Shown here: one piece after another, positions 49,069 to 60,183 of the stretch
How positions within the stretch are numbered: the stretch's first letter is position 1
Layout of the letters: every line of letters starts with the position of its first letter
Source: Flaccisagitta enflata
Taxonomy: Eukaryota > Chaetognatha > Sagittoidea > Aphragmophora
NCBI GenBank assembly: GCA_965153355.1
Contig: OZ231127.1
Location: 32,798,001 to 32,862,000, forward strand
DNA length: 64,000 nucleotides
Direction of reading: 5' to 3'
Notes under the pieces: generated by a model
Seen by the model: the letters and a program-made list of their open reading frames with translations, nothing else
What the model was told of the DNA's origin: nothing
Databases searched by the model: none
Position numbers and translations under genes: made by a program

Positions 49069-49148
<80 letters not shown>
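49069..49148. repeat. (GA)n microsatellite
   Basis: About 80 bp of GA. AGGAAGG-rich purine sequence follows to about 49,265. Confidence 0.95.
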
Positions 49149-49150
<2 letters not shown>

Positions 49151-49626
49151 AATAAAATAAGTTTTTTCTAAACAAACAAAGAAAGGAGGAAGGGAGGAAG
49201 GAAAGAATATAGGGAAGAAGGAAAGAAGATAGGCAGGAAAGAAAGGAAGAGGAAGGAAATGAGGGAACAGAGCAAGCTACTGTTGGCATGTTGGAAGTTT
49301 GTTAATGCTGATAACCCAACACACATCTCTGGATACCCCCCCCCCAAAGATAACAGAAAATTTATACCATTTTTTAAGACTGTGCTATTTGTCTTCAGGA
49401 ACATGTGGGCTACTTAAAAAAAAACAAAAACAAAAAAATTCATTTGAAATTTAAGTATATTATTTTCTATGCAGCTTAGAAAATCCAAAAAGATACTGGA
49501 AATGTGTGGTAATACATAAAATATACATGGTTTTACCCTTCACAAGAAGTTTTCTTAGATTTCTTGTAGATTAGAGCTTGAAAATGGCCAAAATATGGCG
49601 AAATATAGTTTTTTTTCAGTATTTTT

Positions 49627-49805
49627 AGTCGCGTGCACTCGACTCTACAACCTGCTTTGTTCGTCGGTCGGTTGGTTGGTCACACTTTACTTTTTTTATG
49701 ATTTTATTTCTTTGACATCACTGCTCCTGCCCAAATGGTCTGGTGACCTCAAATATGGCCCCTGCCCACCCGCACGCGACTTCGGTAGCCGTGTATCCGG
49801 CCTTG
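49627..49805 (+). mobile_element. AGTCGCG-family element, type A
   Basis: Head AGTCGCGTGCACTCGACT after T5, tail GACTTCGGTAGCCGTGTATC, CGGCCTTG. Complete. Flanking 49,270-49,626 and 49,806-50,215 are AT-rich and unassigned. Confidence 0.88.
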
Positions 49806-50215
49806 TTAAGTTTAAATTTGTTCATACAGCATTTTGACTCCTAAAAAATCCTAGAAATGTATAGTAGTCTGGATTTAATTACTTTTACCCTGAGCAATCA
49901 GTAATTTTTGATTTTTTGAGTTAGAAAAAAGCTAAAACATAGCAAAATACTGGTTTTTAAGCATTTTTCAGCAAATAATTGTTCATGCAGTTGTATAAAC
50001 CCTTAAAAATACAAAAAATGTGTGGCAATAGATAGAATATACATGTTTTTACCACTCGCAAAAAGTTTTTTCTAGATATCTAGATTCAAAAAAAAAATTT
50101 TTCAAAAAGGAAAAAAAAAATCATAAAAAAAATATTTTTTTAAATTTTTTAGTCCAGAAAATAATATTACTAGACTAGATATATCATAAATACCCTTATA
50201 TTAATATCTTTCAAA

Positions 50216-50421
50216 AAAAGGCCGGATACACGGCTACCCCAGTCGCGTGCGGGTGGGCAGGGGCCAAATTTGAGGTCACTTGATCATTTGGGCAGGAGCG
50301 GTGAGGCCAAAGACCGCAAAAATAAAAAAAAAGTAAAGTGTGACGGACGGACCAACAGACGGACCAACGGACGGACCGACGGACCGACAAAGCGGGGTGT
50401 AGAGTCGCGTAGCACGCAACT
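50216..50421 (-). mobile_element. AGTCGCG-family element, type A
   Basis: AAAAAGGCCGGATACACGGC, TACCCCAGTCGCGTGCGGGT, (GGAC)n core with CCAACAGACGG, AGCGGGGTGTAGAGTCGCG, TAGCACGCAACT then A7. Complete; the CAAGG edge is mutated to AAAGG. Confidence 0.88.
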
Positions 50422-50460
50422 AAAAAAAGAAAAATAAGAAATAATTGAGTCAGTCTGCGG

Positions 50461-50890
50461 TCCTGGAGCCTCTAGACTAATTTGAGGGTGGGGAATCCAA
50501 TGGTGAGGTTAAAAATGGTCTAGGACAAAGATTTATGGGTGCAACCCGAACCTGTATGCATTTTTTCCACCTTTTGCTAATTCGGGGCCACCGCTAGTCT
50601 TTTGTAGCTCAAACTGGCACTCAAAATTCCTCAAAAAAGCTATAGAGGGCTTGCCTCCTTGAGGAGCTTCAGTCAAAATACAAAGGGGAATGCAAACAAA
50701 GTCTGGGAATGCGTTTTTACTCATTCTGAAAGCCAAAAATGTCCAAAAATGTTCAAAAATGTCCTAAATGTCCAGTGCAAGGCTTAGATTCTCATTCAAG
50801 TGCAGGTTGCACTCATAAATCTTTGTCCTAGACCATTTTTGACCTCACCATGGGATTTCCCACCATCAAATTAGTCTAGAGGCAGGAGGA
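50461..50890. mobile_element. Fold-back element (GGTGGGGAATCC family)
   Basis: Left CCTCTAGACTAATTTGAGGG, TGGGGAATCCAATGGTGAGG, TGGTCTAGGACAAAGATTTA; the same is inverted at 50,818-50,886. Arms of about 75 bp enclose a unique centre. Confidence 0.8.
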
Positions 50891-51218
50891 TTGGAGAATA
50901 ACTCATATTTAGGTCCGTTCAAGGGTCTTTCAGAAAACAGCCTCCAAAACATGCAAATTTGAGAATTCGAATTTAAGCTTTGAACAATACATCATTGGAA
51001 AGCCCATCGAATTTTGATAAAGAAAACAACCTTCGTCAACCTTAGCGGTGTGTCATATCAGCCTAATTCCCTAATCCCTGTAAGACTTCATATCATCAGT
51101 TTTGTGACGAAAATTGCCAAAATTTTAGAAAAAGATAGGGTAAGAGATGGATAGAGCTACAAAAACTTGTGAGAGTAAGAGGGAATTGCTGGAGAAGATG
51201 AAGAAGGGAGAAAAGAAG

Positions 51219-51293
51219 CAGAAGAAGAAGAAGAAGAAGAAGAAGAAGAAGAAGAAGAAGAAGAAGAAGAAGAAAAAGAAGAAAAAGAAGAAA

Positions 51294-51325
<32 letters not shown>
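51219..51325. repeat. (GAA)n microsatellite
   Basis: AGAAGA repeat with AAAAAG interruptions. Poly-Lys and Ser/Leu frames across it are artefacts. 50,891-51,218 is unassigned. Confidence 0.96.
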
Positions 51326-51803
51326 TGAATGGAATCAAATGGTAGAGATGCCGTCAAATATGATCGACCAAGAGGAAGAACTTTCAAATGAGACCTTTCT
51401 GGATGCCCCAACTTTAACCGTTTAGATATGGCATTAGGATGAAGACAGGCTGTCAAAAATTTGCAAATTTACTACGTGATTTTAAGGGGTTATCTTTATT
51501 TTAACGTAAAAATCAAACGCACTTAGTGAGATATTTGTTCTTGGCGCCATTTTAAAGAAAATTCGAAGCTCTTTAATTTGCCCATGGATATTGAGTATCA
51601 AAGACAATCCTAAGCTTCATCATTGATAAAAACAGAAAGACTTAAATTTGGAAAAATTTGAAATGAGCACTTTTTTCAAACAGTGATTTTTTTCTTCAAA
51701 CCTATGCCATTTCTAAACGAATAAAGCTACAATGACCAGCAACGTCGCATTTGGAAGATTTTTTGCAGGGCTTTCAAATGGTCATGAATTCTTTGTGTCT
51801 CAG

Positions 51804-52005
51804 GCCAATAGTTAAGCAGAAACCAGCATTACAAAGTGACCTATGCCGTAGTTACTTTTACAGATTAGTGCCGACTCACCGTCGACTACCTCGCCAACTT
51901 TTTTGCCACATTGCCACGCTCTTTGGAGCTAGCCATCCAGGCCGAAGCGGATCCATTAACTACAAACACATGAGCGACGTATTCATCCGTATTTGGTTTC
52001 AATAA
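51804..52005 (+). CDS. Candidate terminal exon, unrecognised
   Basis: The acceptor TTCTTTGTGTCTCAG (AG at 51,802-51,803) precedes an open frame to TAA 52,003-52,005. In the phase-2 reading it encodes PIVKQKPALQSDLCRSYFYR, LVPTHRRLPRQLFCHIATLF, GASHPGRSGSINYKHMSDVF, IRIWFQ. The composition is protein-like and not repeat-derived. The GRSGSINYKHMSDVF stretch is faintly EF-hand-like but lacks the acidic loop residues; I do not assign a family. It could end the ankyrin gene, but the ankyrin exon's donor (phase 1) needs at least one unseen exon between. Confidence 0.35.
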
Positions 52006-52169
52006 TCCATTTTTGCGCAATAATATGCTATTGATACAAACTGTCCTGTTTTTAATGCGGCGCACCGTAATTGTTTCATTTACCTTTGATTAATTTCTTT
52101 TCCTGCTTTGGCTGGTCAAAATACTTGTCTGAATGAGTTATCCAATAAGGATTCCGGTAGAGTATTTTT

Positions 52170-52368
52170 AGTCGCGTGCTACGCGACTACACCCCGCTTT
52201 GTCGGTCCGTCCGTCGGTCCGTCGGTCCGTCGGTCCGTCCGTCACACTTTACTTTTTCGGCGTTTATGGGTTTTTTGGCTATACCACTCCTGCCTAAATG
52301 CTCCACTGACCTCTAATATGGCCCCTGCCCACCCGCACGCGACTGGGGTAGCCGTGTATCCGGCCTTG
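52170..52368 (+). mobile_element. AGTCGCG-family element, type A
   Basis: Head AGTCGCGTGCTACGCGACT after T5, (CGGTCCGT)n core, tail GACTGGGGTAGCCGTGTATC, CGGCCTTG, T5. Complete. Confidence 0.9.
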
Positions 52369-52959
52369 TTTTTCTTTTCTCAGCCTAAGGAGTGACAGAC
52401 TTGTCTAGTTTTCAATCAAGAAAAAATGACCTTGAAAAAAAAAATCGAATCTGGCTAAGACTAAGACAATATAAGCTTCACCTAAGCAACGAGTGTTCTG
52501 AGAATTCTCCTATGTTGAAATTCTGTTTGTGGTTTCTTTTTTTAGACAAAAACATTTTACTTAAAAAAAACTTTTCTTGGATCACCACTTTTGAGCAATC
52601 TCATTGCAAATGAGCATGAAAAAAATCCAAAGCATGAAAACCATGAAAACAAAAAATCTATAAGGGAAAATTCCACCTTTACGACTTTTTCTCTGAGGTC
52701 TGAAAAATTTGAAGAATCTTCAAAACTTTGCTTTTATTCAAACCTAACGTTTTGAGTCACGTAAACTGGGGTTGATTTTAACCAGTGTGATTTGCACTTT
52801 CTCTTTTTAGATCGATGATGGGCTTAGTTTATTGACAGGTGAAACGGCTCATTTGATCTTTATTTTGTTACATGTCTCTTGGTGATCTTGGTGTTTGGGT
52901 TAAATAGATGTACGATAATATTTCAATTTCCATGAAAATGTATTTGATGAAAACAATTA
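52369..52959. other. Unassigned sequence
   Basis: AT-rich; no supportable exon. Confidence 0.4.
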
Positions 52960-53194
52960 TTTTCAGGTACCAGTAATGGCGGCTGTCGCCGTAAGGAAAA
53001 AAGTTGTAACCATTGATCAATTCTCACCAATCTTCAGTCACTGCAAATCTTTTAATTCGTTAAATCAAATCAAGAGCAAGTGTATGTATTGATTGCACTG
53101 AAAATCAAAGAAAAATAAGATCCAAATGAGCTAGATGAGCTAAAATATACAAAATCACTCAACCAGACAACCAGCTATGCTCACTGACATTTTT

Positions 53195-53987
53195 AGTCGC
53201 GGACAAGCGACTATATAAGAGGCTTTATCTATCCGTCTGTCCATCCATCACGCTAATAGAGTTCAGAAATGTATAAAAAGCGGAATCTAATTCAATCCAT
53301 TTGTCACAAGACCAATTTTAAGGTGGGGAATCAGCTCAGACCACTAAAAAGATTCTCAGGTCATGAATTGGGGCGCTACCGCTAACTATCTCAGGTCTAA
53401 AGGCTATATAAGGTCAAAATTTCAAAGTAGGAAATTTGAAAATCTGATTGCAGATTCAGAATCCTTGCAAAAAAGTATCAAAAGAAAGTGTCTTTCTTTT
53501 TTTGATATTCCATCTAGAACACAGTCAAAATTATCATCAAACATTAAATGAAACCAAATTTTAAACAAAAGAGCAAGTTTAACCCGAATATGACCTTTGA
53601 AGTTTAATTACACCATGTTCTAGTTGGAATATCAAAAAAAGAAAAACACTTTCTTCAAGTACTTTTTTGCAAGGATTCTGAATCTGCAATCAGATTTTCA
53701 AATTTCCCAATTTGAAATTTTGACCTTATATAGCCTTTTGACCTGAGGTAGGTAGCGGTAGCGCCCCAAATCTTGACCTGAGAATTTTTTTAGTGGTCTG
53801 AGCTGGTTCCCCACCTTAAAATTGGTCTTGTGACAAATGGATTAAATTAGATTCCGCTTTTTATACATTACTGGACCCTATTAATCCATCACGCCCTAGT
53901 TGAAAATGATCACATTAAATGTAAAAACGCGCATTATCGCTCCTGCTCACCCTTCTGCGACTGGTTTTGGCCATGTATCCGACCTTG
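53195..53987 (+). mobile_element. AGTCGCG-family element, type A, split by a 630-bp insertion
   Basis: Head AGTCGCGGACAAGCGACT after T4, ATCTATCCGTCTGTCCATCC core, then the inserted fold-back, then CGCCCTAGTTGAAAATG, CGCTCCTGCTCACCCTTCTG, TTTTGGCCATGTATCCGACC and TTG. Confidence 0.82.
53254..53883. mobile_element. Long-arm fold-back element, 11-bp TSD
   Basis: Termini TAATAGAGTTCAGAAATGTA and (inverse) TAATAGGGTCCAGTAATGTA. The arms extend about 300 bp: AAAGCGGAATCTAATTC, AAGGTGGGGAATCAGC, CAGATTCAGAATCCTTGCAA. ATCCATCACGC flanks both ends (53,243-53,253 and 53,884-53,894). TSD length and long arms fit Mutator-like elements. Confidence 0.9.
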
Positions 53988-54179
53988 TTTTTGCATTTTC
54001 ATGCTCACATCAAAATACTTATTTATTCCATTAAAAATGAAAAAAAAAGACCGAGCTTAATTAGCTAAGTGAGCTAGAATACTTAAAAACACCCTCGCAG
54101 ATGAGCAGCTATATTTACTGACATACTTTTATTAACATCCTTCAAAAATGAGGAAAAATGAAAAGTTGTCGAGTTTTTC

Positions 54180-55480
54180 TCTGGTTGGGCGGGTCTTAGA
54201 GCAATTTGAGGGTGGGGAATCCAATGGTGAGATCAAAAATGGTCTAAAGTGAATATTTCAGATTGATACCTGGGTTAACATCCCTCAAAAATGATGAAAA
54301 ATAAGAGGTTGTGGAGTTTTTCTCTGGTTGGGCAGGTGCCTCAGCATTTTGAGGGTGGGGAATCTGATAGCGAGGTCAAAAATAGTCTGAGGTGAATATT
54401 TGAGAGTGATACCAGGGTACAGGCAAGCCTTGGGATTAGACATTTAAGTTTTTTCTGATTAAATGCACCAACAAACCCAACCAACACACCTATCAGTCCC
54501 TCAGGCCTTACTCCTGACTGTTTACATCACCTACTAGCACTTTCTGCTCGATTGGGGCCGCATATCTCTCAATATTTGGCTTAGTTCCTACCCTGTGACG
54601 TGTAGAGGTCGCCAGGGGTGTTGTCTCCTGCCTTTTTGAATGCCCGTTGACAAACAGAGGACTAACGGTGCTTGTATCTAGGCACAAGTCTGTTGTCAAG
54701 AGGTCCAGGTACTTGAGTACCCGGGTATTAACAGCTCTCAGAAATTATCAAAAATCATGACTTGTTATCGTCCATTTGAGACTAGACCAATATTGAGGTG
54801 GGGAATCCACTAAGACTATCAGAAATGTTCTTAGGTCAATTTTTCGATCCCCATGGCCTAAGGTTCTCAGGTCAAAAACCATATAAGGTAAAATTTTCAA
54901 AATGGGAAATATACATATTTGATTGCAGATTCAGAATCTCTGTAAAAAACTGCCTATTAAAAGTGTCTTCCTTTTTTCAAAATTTTAACTAGAACATTGT
55001 CAAATTTGACGTTAAAGGTACAAATAGAGTAAGAATTGCGCTTTTGTTTATAATTTCGCTAGTTTTTACTTAAAACGTCAATTTTGACAGTGTTCTGGTC
55101 AGAATTTTAAAAAAGGGAAGGCATTTTCAACATACAGTTTCTTACAAAGATTCTGAAACTGCAATCAGATATGCACATTTCAAATTTTGAAAATTTGACC
55201 TTATATGGTTTTTGACCTATGAACCTTAGGCCATGGGGATTGACAAATTGACCTGAGAGCATTTCTAACGGTCTGAGTTGATTCCTCAGGTCAGTATTGG
55301 TCTGGTTTAAAATGGACAGCAGGAAATAATAATTCTTATATATTTCTGAGAGCTCTTAACCCGGGTATCACTCCCAAATATTCATCTTAGACCATTTTTG
55401 AACTGATCATCGGATTCCCCGCCCTCATATTGGTCTAGATGCCCCCCAACCTGTGACTAGCTCAAAAGAGGCATTTTCTG
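54180..55480. mobile_element. Nested fold-back elements (GGTGGGGAATCC family)
   Basis: Two GAGGTTGTGGAGTTTTTCTC / GGTGGGGAATCC modules lie at 54,165-54,420. An inner fold-back spans about 54,745-55,345: TAGACCAATATTGAGGTGGG, CCCCATGGCCTAAGGTTCTC and TTTGATTGCAGATTCAGAAT are mirrored. Right-side inverse copies (ACCATTTTTGAACTGATCAT, GATTCCCCGCCC, GGTCTAGATGCC) lie at 55,390-55,455. Minor frames are unsupported. Confidence 0.7.
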
Positions 55481-55863
55481 AAGGATATTAATACTTTTAT
55501 GTATCTGCTTAGACATGTATTGAAATATTAATTAATTTATCGCATTTAAAATCAGAAACAAGACTGAGCTAAATGAGCTAGATTGCTTAAAAACACCCTG
55601 ACAGATGAGCAGCTATGCTCATAAATATGTTTTCTTGTATTTGCATCCTCAAGCAAGCATAAATACATTCCTTAGTTGATCGTACTTGAAATCACAATAA
55701 ATAAGAAAATATTCAATTTGAATTTTTCACAAATAAATCATTAAAAAATCAGAACGCAAAAAATATTTGTCAGAGCATTTGGCTTGGCGCAAAATGAAAG
55801 AGTTAAAAAGACTGACTTTGACTTTTTCCCAATAACATTGATCTGTGATCATGTGACCCACAG

Positions 55864-56262
55864 ATCCCAAGTGGAATTTGGAAATGGAATTTCGCTCAAA
55901 TTCAACATGGAGCGACACGTATGCTGCAGAAGAAGCAACAAAGTTCAAATTCAATTACTGGTGCTCTGCGAGGGGTGACAATGCGCCAATCTACTGGCAG
56001 ATATCATTTACGGAAGTGCAAGTTCAAATCGTCAGAGTCGAATTTGAAGAGCAATACCCAGGAGCAGAATTTCAGTTTTTTGCCTCAAATGACGCACAAA
56101 ATTGCAACGTGGATGAGGTTCTCATCAGCGGAACGCGAGAGGATATCAATGGGATCGAATTTGAAAATGATCAGTCCTACCCCTGCTATGGTCTGAAAAT
56201 CATTCAACTTGCAAACACCAAAAACCTTGCCAGTTTGAAAAACTTTGAATTCTTCTTGAAAG
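55864..56262 (+). CDS. Discoidin (F5/8 type C)-like exon, copy 1
   Basis: An exon of 399 bp with acceptor GACCCACAG and donor AAAG/GTATGT, in phase 1-1. It encodes PKWNLEMEFRSNSTWSDTYA, AEEATKFKFNYWCSARGDNA, PIYWQISFTEVQVQIVRVEF, then PGAEFQFFASND, GTREDINGIEFENDQSYPCY and LKIIQLANTKNLASLKNFEF. The A..AT..NYWCSA.GD..YWQI and V-I-RVEF pattern fits the galactose-binding/discoidin fold, usually an extracellular adhesion or carbohydrate/lipid-binding module; the family call is inference. Symmetric phase 1 is the classic signature of shuffled extracellular domains. No signal peptide or further exons are seen in the window. Confidence 0.62.
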
Positions 56263-56919
56263 GTATGTATAACTCATCAAAGAACCACAGTTTAAACCCG
56301 TTTTAACAAACCTGCTTTTAGCAGAAATCTGCCTACAACAAATGCCCATTTTTTGTCCCTTCAGTCTGTCTTCTTCTGTTTCCTATATTAGTTATAACAG
56401 AATTCCACCTACATCAGATGAAATTTTGTGGTCCCCTGAAATCTGTTGGAGCAGGTTTTAACTGTATCATGAAATTAAAGTTTCTGTCTGTAATTAGGGC
56501 GATAGGACTTCTGTTAGTTTTTAAGATCGATGTTTAGATCTATAGTTTTTTTCAAATTGCCTTTTTGGTCAACAGTCCAAAAGAATGAATTTTCAGACAT
56601 CCATACAAAACTGTGTAGCACTGGCTAATCTTCAGAGAAAACGGTAGGATCGAATGCCAGGAAGTACATGGTGTGGCTTGTGGTTGCAAAGGATTGCGCA
56701 GGGATTGTTTGGGGTTGCCCGGGGTTGCCTGGGGTTTCCCCTGGGATGATGTACACTCAATTTCTTTTTTATAAAAATATCTTTTGAGGTAAGCCTTCCA
56801 CTTTTCTAATTCATTTTATCCTTTAAGCTTCAATGTTCTTTAAGCATTTTTGATTTATTGGTACTGTTTTCGAAATCGGTGATGTCTTTTGTTTTACTGA
56901 CTTTCTAAGCGTTTTATTT

Positions 56920-57045
56920 AGGGTTAGGGGTAGGGTTAGGGTTAAGGTTGGGGTCGGGGGTGGTTTTAGGGTTAGGGTGAGGGCTGGGTTAGGGTGAGGG
57001 CTGGGTTAGGGTGAGGGCTGGGTTAGGGTGAGGGCTGGGTCTTAC
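56920..57045. repeat. Degenerate TTAGGG-like tract with 20-bp derived units
   Basis: GGGTTAGGGGTAGGGTTAGG, TTAAGGTTGGGG, then four units of TTAGGGTGAGGGCTGGG. Interstitial telomere-like repeat that has evolved a longer unit. Confidence 0.8.
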
Positions 57046-57173
57046 ACATTTCAACCCGAATCTACTTGAATTAAAGCTTCGCTCAAGCGGGGAAACCCGA
57101 AAGAAACAAAAGATCTGTATCATCTTAGAAATTTTTTCCGATTTATTTCATATGACGATATACATATAAACTA

Positions 57174-57350
57174 AACAAGGCCGGAAACATGACCACCCCA
57201 GTCCCGTAGGCATGGGCAGGAACTATATTTGAGCTAACTTGACTATTTGGGCAGGAGCAGTGAGGTGAAAGACCCAAAAAAAGTGAAGTATGAAAGAGGG
57301 ACTGACAAACTAATAAAGTGAAGTGTTGAGTCGCGTAGCCTGCTAATAAC
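57174..57350 (-). mobile_element. AGTCGCG-family element, type A, old copy
   Basis: CAAGGCCGGAAACATGACCA, CCCCAGTCCCGTAGGCATGG, GGGACTGACAAACT core, TGAGTCGCGTAGCCTGCTAA. Its duplicate at 62,524-62,632 proves it predates the segmental duplication. Confidence 0.75.
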
Positions 57351-57734
57351 AACATTACAAAAAGGTTTATAAATATGTTAAATATGTTTTCTTGTATTTG
57401 CATCCTCAATCAAGCACAAATACATTCCTTTATTGATTGTACTTAAAATCACAATAAATAATAAAAAATTCAATTTGAATTTTTCACAAATAATCTTTAA
57501 AAAATCATAAGGAAAAGAATATTTGTCGTAGAGCATTCTGCTTGGCGCCAAATGAAAGAGAAATATCAAATTTACTCACTGTCAATTTCATTGGAGTCCT
57601 CAATCAGCCAGAAGAGATGTTCAACTTTCTAATAAGGAAATGAAAACCATGTTTCTTTTGAATATGTCAAAAAGTCAAAGACTGACTTTGATTTTTTTTC
57701 CTATAACATTGATCTGTGATCATGTGACCCACAG

Positions 57735-58116
57735 ATTCCAAGTGGAATTTGGAAATGGAATTTCGCTCAGATTCAACATGGAGCAACACATATGCTGCAG
57801 AAGAAGCAACAAAGTTCAACTTAAATTACTGGTGCTCTGCGAGGAATATCATTTACAGAAGTGCAAGTTCAAATTGTCAGAGTCGAATTTGAAGAGGAAT
57901 ACCCAGGGGCAGAATTTCAGTTTTTTGCTTCAAATGACGCACAAAATTGCAACATGGATGAGGTTCTCATCAGCGGAACGCGAGAGGATATCAATGGGAT
58001 CGAATTTGAAAATGATCAGTCCTACGCCTGCTATGGTCTGAAAATCATTCAACTTGCAAACACCAAAAACTATGGCCCCCTTGCCAGTTTGAAAAACTTT
58101 GAATTCTTCTTGAAAG
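57735..58116 (+). pseudogene. Discoidin-like exon, copy 2 (frameshifted)
   Basis: Acceptor GACCCACAG and donor AAAG/GTATGT are conserved. Relative to copy 1, a net 26-bp deletion (GCGAGG..ATATCATTTAC joined) destroys the frame after NYWCSAR, removing the GD..YWQ segment. A 9-bp in-frame insertion adds YGP in NTKNYGPLASLKNF. The 3' half remains intact, and the deletion junction creates TTTACAG, a possible new acceptor before AAGTGCAAG. It is either a pseudo-exon or a shortened exon spliced from that point. Confidence 0.7.
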
Positions 58117-58377
58117 GTATGTATAACTCATCAAAGAACCACAGTTGAAACCCGCTCTAACAAACCCGCTTTTAGCAGAATTCCGCCTATAACAAATACC
58201 CTGTTTTTTCCCTTCAATTTGTCTTCTTCTGTTTCCTATATTTGTTATAACAGAATTCCACCTATAACAAATAAAATTTTGTGGTCCCCTGAAATCTGTT
58301 GGAGTAGGATTTAACTGTATCATGAAATTAAAGTTTCTGTCTGTAATTAGGGCGAAAGGACTTTCAGTCATATTTTT

Positions 58378-58680
58378 AGTCGCGTGCACGCGACTCTACA
58401 CCCCGCTTTGTCCGTCCGTCGGTCCGTCAGTCCGTCCGTCGGTCCGTCACACTTTACTTTTTTTAGTCATTAACAGTTATTCTAAGTCATTTTGAGTCAT
58501 TCTAAGTCATTTTAAGTTATTCCGAGTCATTTTAAGTTATTATAGGTCATTTTTGGTCATTAGGTTTTTAGTCATTTTAAGTCCTTTTTGGACATTTTAA
58601 GTCATTCTAAGTCATTCTAAGTCATTCTAAGTCATTTTTACCCTGTAAATCTCGCACGCGACTTATAGGTGTTGGCCTTG
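58378..58680 (+). mobile_element. AGTCGCG-family element, type B, absent from the paralogous unit
   Basis: Head AGTCGCGTGCACGCGACT after T5, (CGTCGGTC)n core, AAGTCATTCT minisatellite, tail AATCTCGCACGCGACTTATA, GGTGTTGGCCTTG. Unit 1 reads GACTTCTGTTAGTTTTTAAG at the site (56,506-56,525), so it post-dates the duplication. Confidence 0.93.
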
Positions 58681-58711
58681 TTAAGTTAGTATTTAAGATC
58701 TATGTTTAGAT

Positions 58712-59056
58712 TACGTGTCAGGGTGCCAAAAACGGGCAAAACTAGCTTTCCCCCCGCCCTCATTGTTTTCTTTTGCAAAATTCCTTTCTAACGAGCCGTC
58801 GCGCGACCTTCAATTCGATCGGGAACCATCGTTAGGGAGTGGTTGAAGTTTGTATTGAATTGGCATTGGAATAAATATTTTTGTTATGCAAATTTTTTCT
58901 CCTCCATAGATATATATGGAAACTTCATTGTCACCCTAACGATGGTTCCCGATTTGAAAGTTGCGCGACGGGTCATTTGATAGCATTTAAGCAAAGAAAA
59001 CAAATGATGGCGGGGGAAAGCCAATTTCAGCCGATTCCGGCACTTTGACATGCATA
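58712..59056. mobile_element. Fold-back MITE, 345 bp, 8-bp TSD GTTTAGAT
   Basis: Termini TACGTGTCAGGGTGCC and (inverse) TATGCATGTCAAAGTGCC; inner arms CGGGAACCATCGTTAGGG and CCCTAACGATGGTTCCCG. GTTTAGAT flanks both ends. Unit 1 has the uninterrupted GATGTTTAGATCTATAG (56,530-56,546). TSD of 8 bp fits hAT-type insertion. Confidence 0.92.
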
Positions 59057-60183
59057 GTTTAGATCTATAGTTTTTTTTCAAATTGCCAAAATGTTGAGCC
59101 TTTTTGGTCAGCGGTCCAAAAGAAAAATTCCAGACATCCATACAAACCATCAGTGTAGCACTGGATAATCCTCAGAGTAAAGCGGTGAGATTGAATGCCA
59201 GGAAGTACATGGAGAGGCTTGTGGTTCCAAAGGATTGCGCAGGGATTGCGCAGGGATTGCTTGGGTTGCCCGGGGTTGCCCGGGGTTTCCCCTGGGATGA
59301 TGTACACTCAATTTCTTTTTTATAAAAACATCATTTTTTGGGGTAAGCCTTCCACTTTTCTAATTCATTCTACAGTACTGGAATCAAAGAACTGGTGATA
59401 AGGAGGGAAGCCATATCTCTCCAATTACAAGTATATGAGATCTGAAATTTTTCTGTGGTGTGCACCTATAGTACCCCCACCCCCCGTAAGGGTTTGGAGC
59501 TGTTCCGGGCATTTTTTGTTTTTGGTTGTCAAAATTTTTTCATTTCTTAAAATCACTATTGTAGGCCAAAAAATTTGTTTCAAAATTTTATTTTTATGTT
59601 ACATGTAGTCAATACCCAGAGCTTCAAATTTCATTTTTTGAAAAATATTTCTGGCCAATTTTTAAGGGAATGGCACTAAAAAAAACAAAATTTCAAAAAA
59701 ATGAAAAATTGCTATATTCTCTAAAATAATTGGCTTAGCATAATAATTTTTGGCATGGAAGTAGTCCTGAGAATCTTTCATGTTATGCAAAATTTCAACT
59801 CCCCTACTTGAATTTTTTTTTTGTGAACCATGTTTCATGAAATTTCATAGACAAACAAAGTATCAACCTACATCTGCAGTAACTATGTTTCAAATTTCAA
59901 GTAAATCGGATGATTTGTTCCGGAGATATTTAAGTTCAAAGTGGAAAGGGCGAGCTAAAATCACTGTTCCTGTGGTATTTTAATGATCAGTCTTTATTGA
60001 CGGTTAGTTACAAGTGTCTCAAAAAGGTAACGTTTAATCAATATGAATAAAGTCACTCCAAAATTGTTGCAAATAGGTGTGGAATATGTCCCTGCAGCAT
60101 AACCAACCAAAAATTTTTGATTTCACAGTCTCTAAAAAAATAAGCACCAAAAAACTGCAAAAAATGCCTTTTTTGGCATTTTT

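Larger units (their letters stand above)
52960..54130. repeat. Segmental duplicate of 44,075-44,500
   Basis: GTAATGGCGGCTGTCGCCGT, TTAAATCAAATCAAGAGCAA, the AAATGAGCTAGATGAGCTAA array and (after an inserted element) TTTTGCATTTTCATGCTCAC follow the order of the 44-kb copy. An AGTCGCG-type element (53,195-53,987) interrupts it at CTCACTGACAT. Confidence 0.75.
55500..57375. repeat. Tandem segmental duplication, unit 1
   Basis: Order: GAGCTAAATGAGCTA repeat, ATGTTTTCTTGTATTTGCATCC, GCTTGGCGC..AATGAAAGAG, discoidin-like exon, TTAGGGCGATAGGACTTCT, AGATCTATAGTTTTTTTC, GGTTGCCTGGGGTTTCCCCT, TCCTTTAAGCTTCAATGTTC, AACTAAACAAGGCCGGAAAC. Unit 2 repeats the order from 57,376. Confidence 0.88.

Noticed and set aside
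51147-51425. Poly-lysine frame with short non-repeat tails
   Set aside because: GAA microsatellite; the tails show no recognisable domain or splice sites.
52108-52395. 95-codon frame across 52,170-52,368
   Set aside because: Translation of a type A AGTCGCG element; the same peptide pattern (VACYATTPRFVG..) appears wherever that element occurs.
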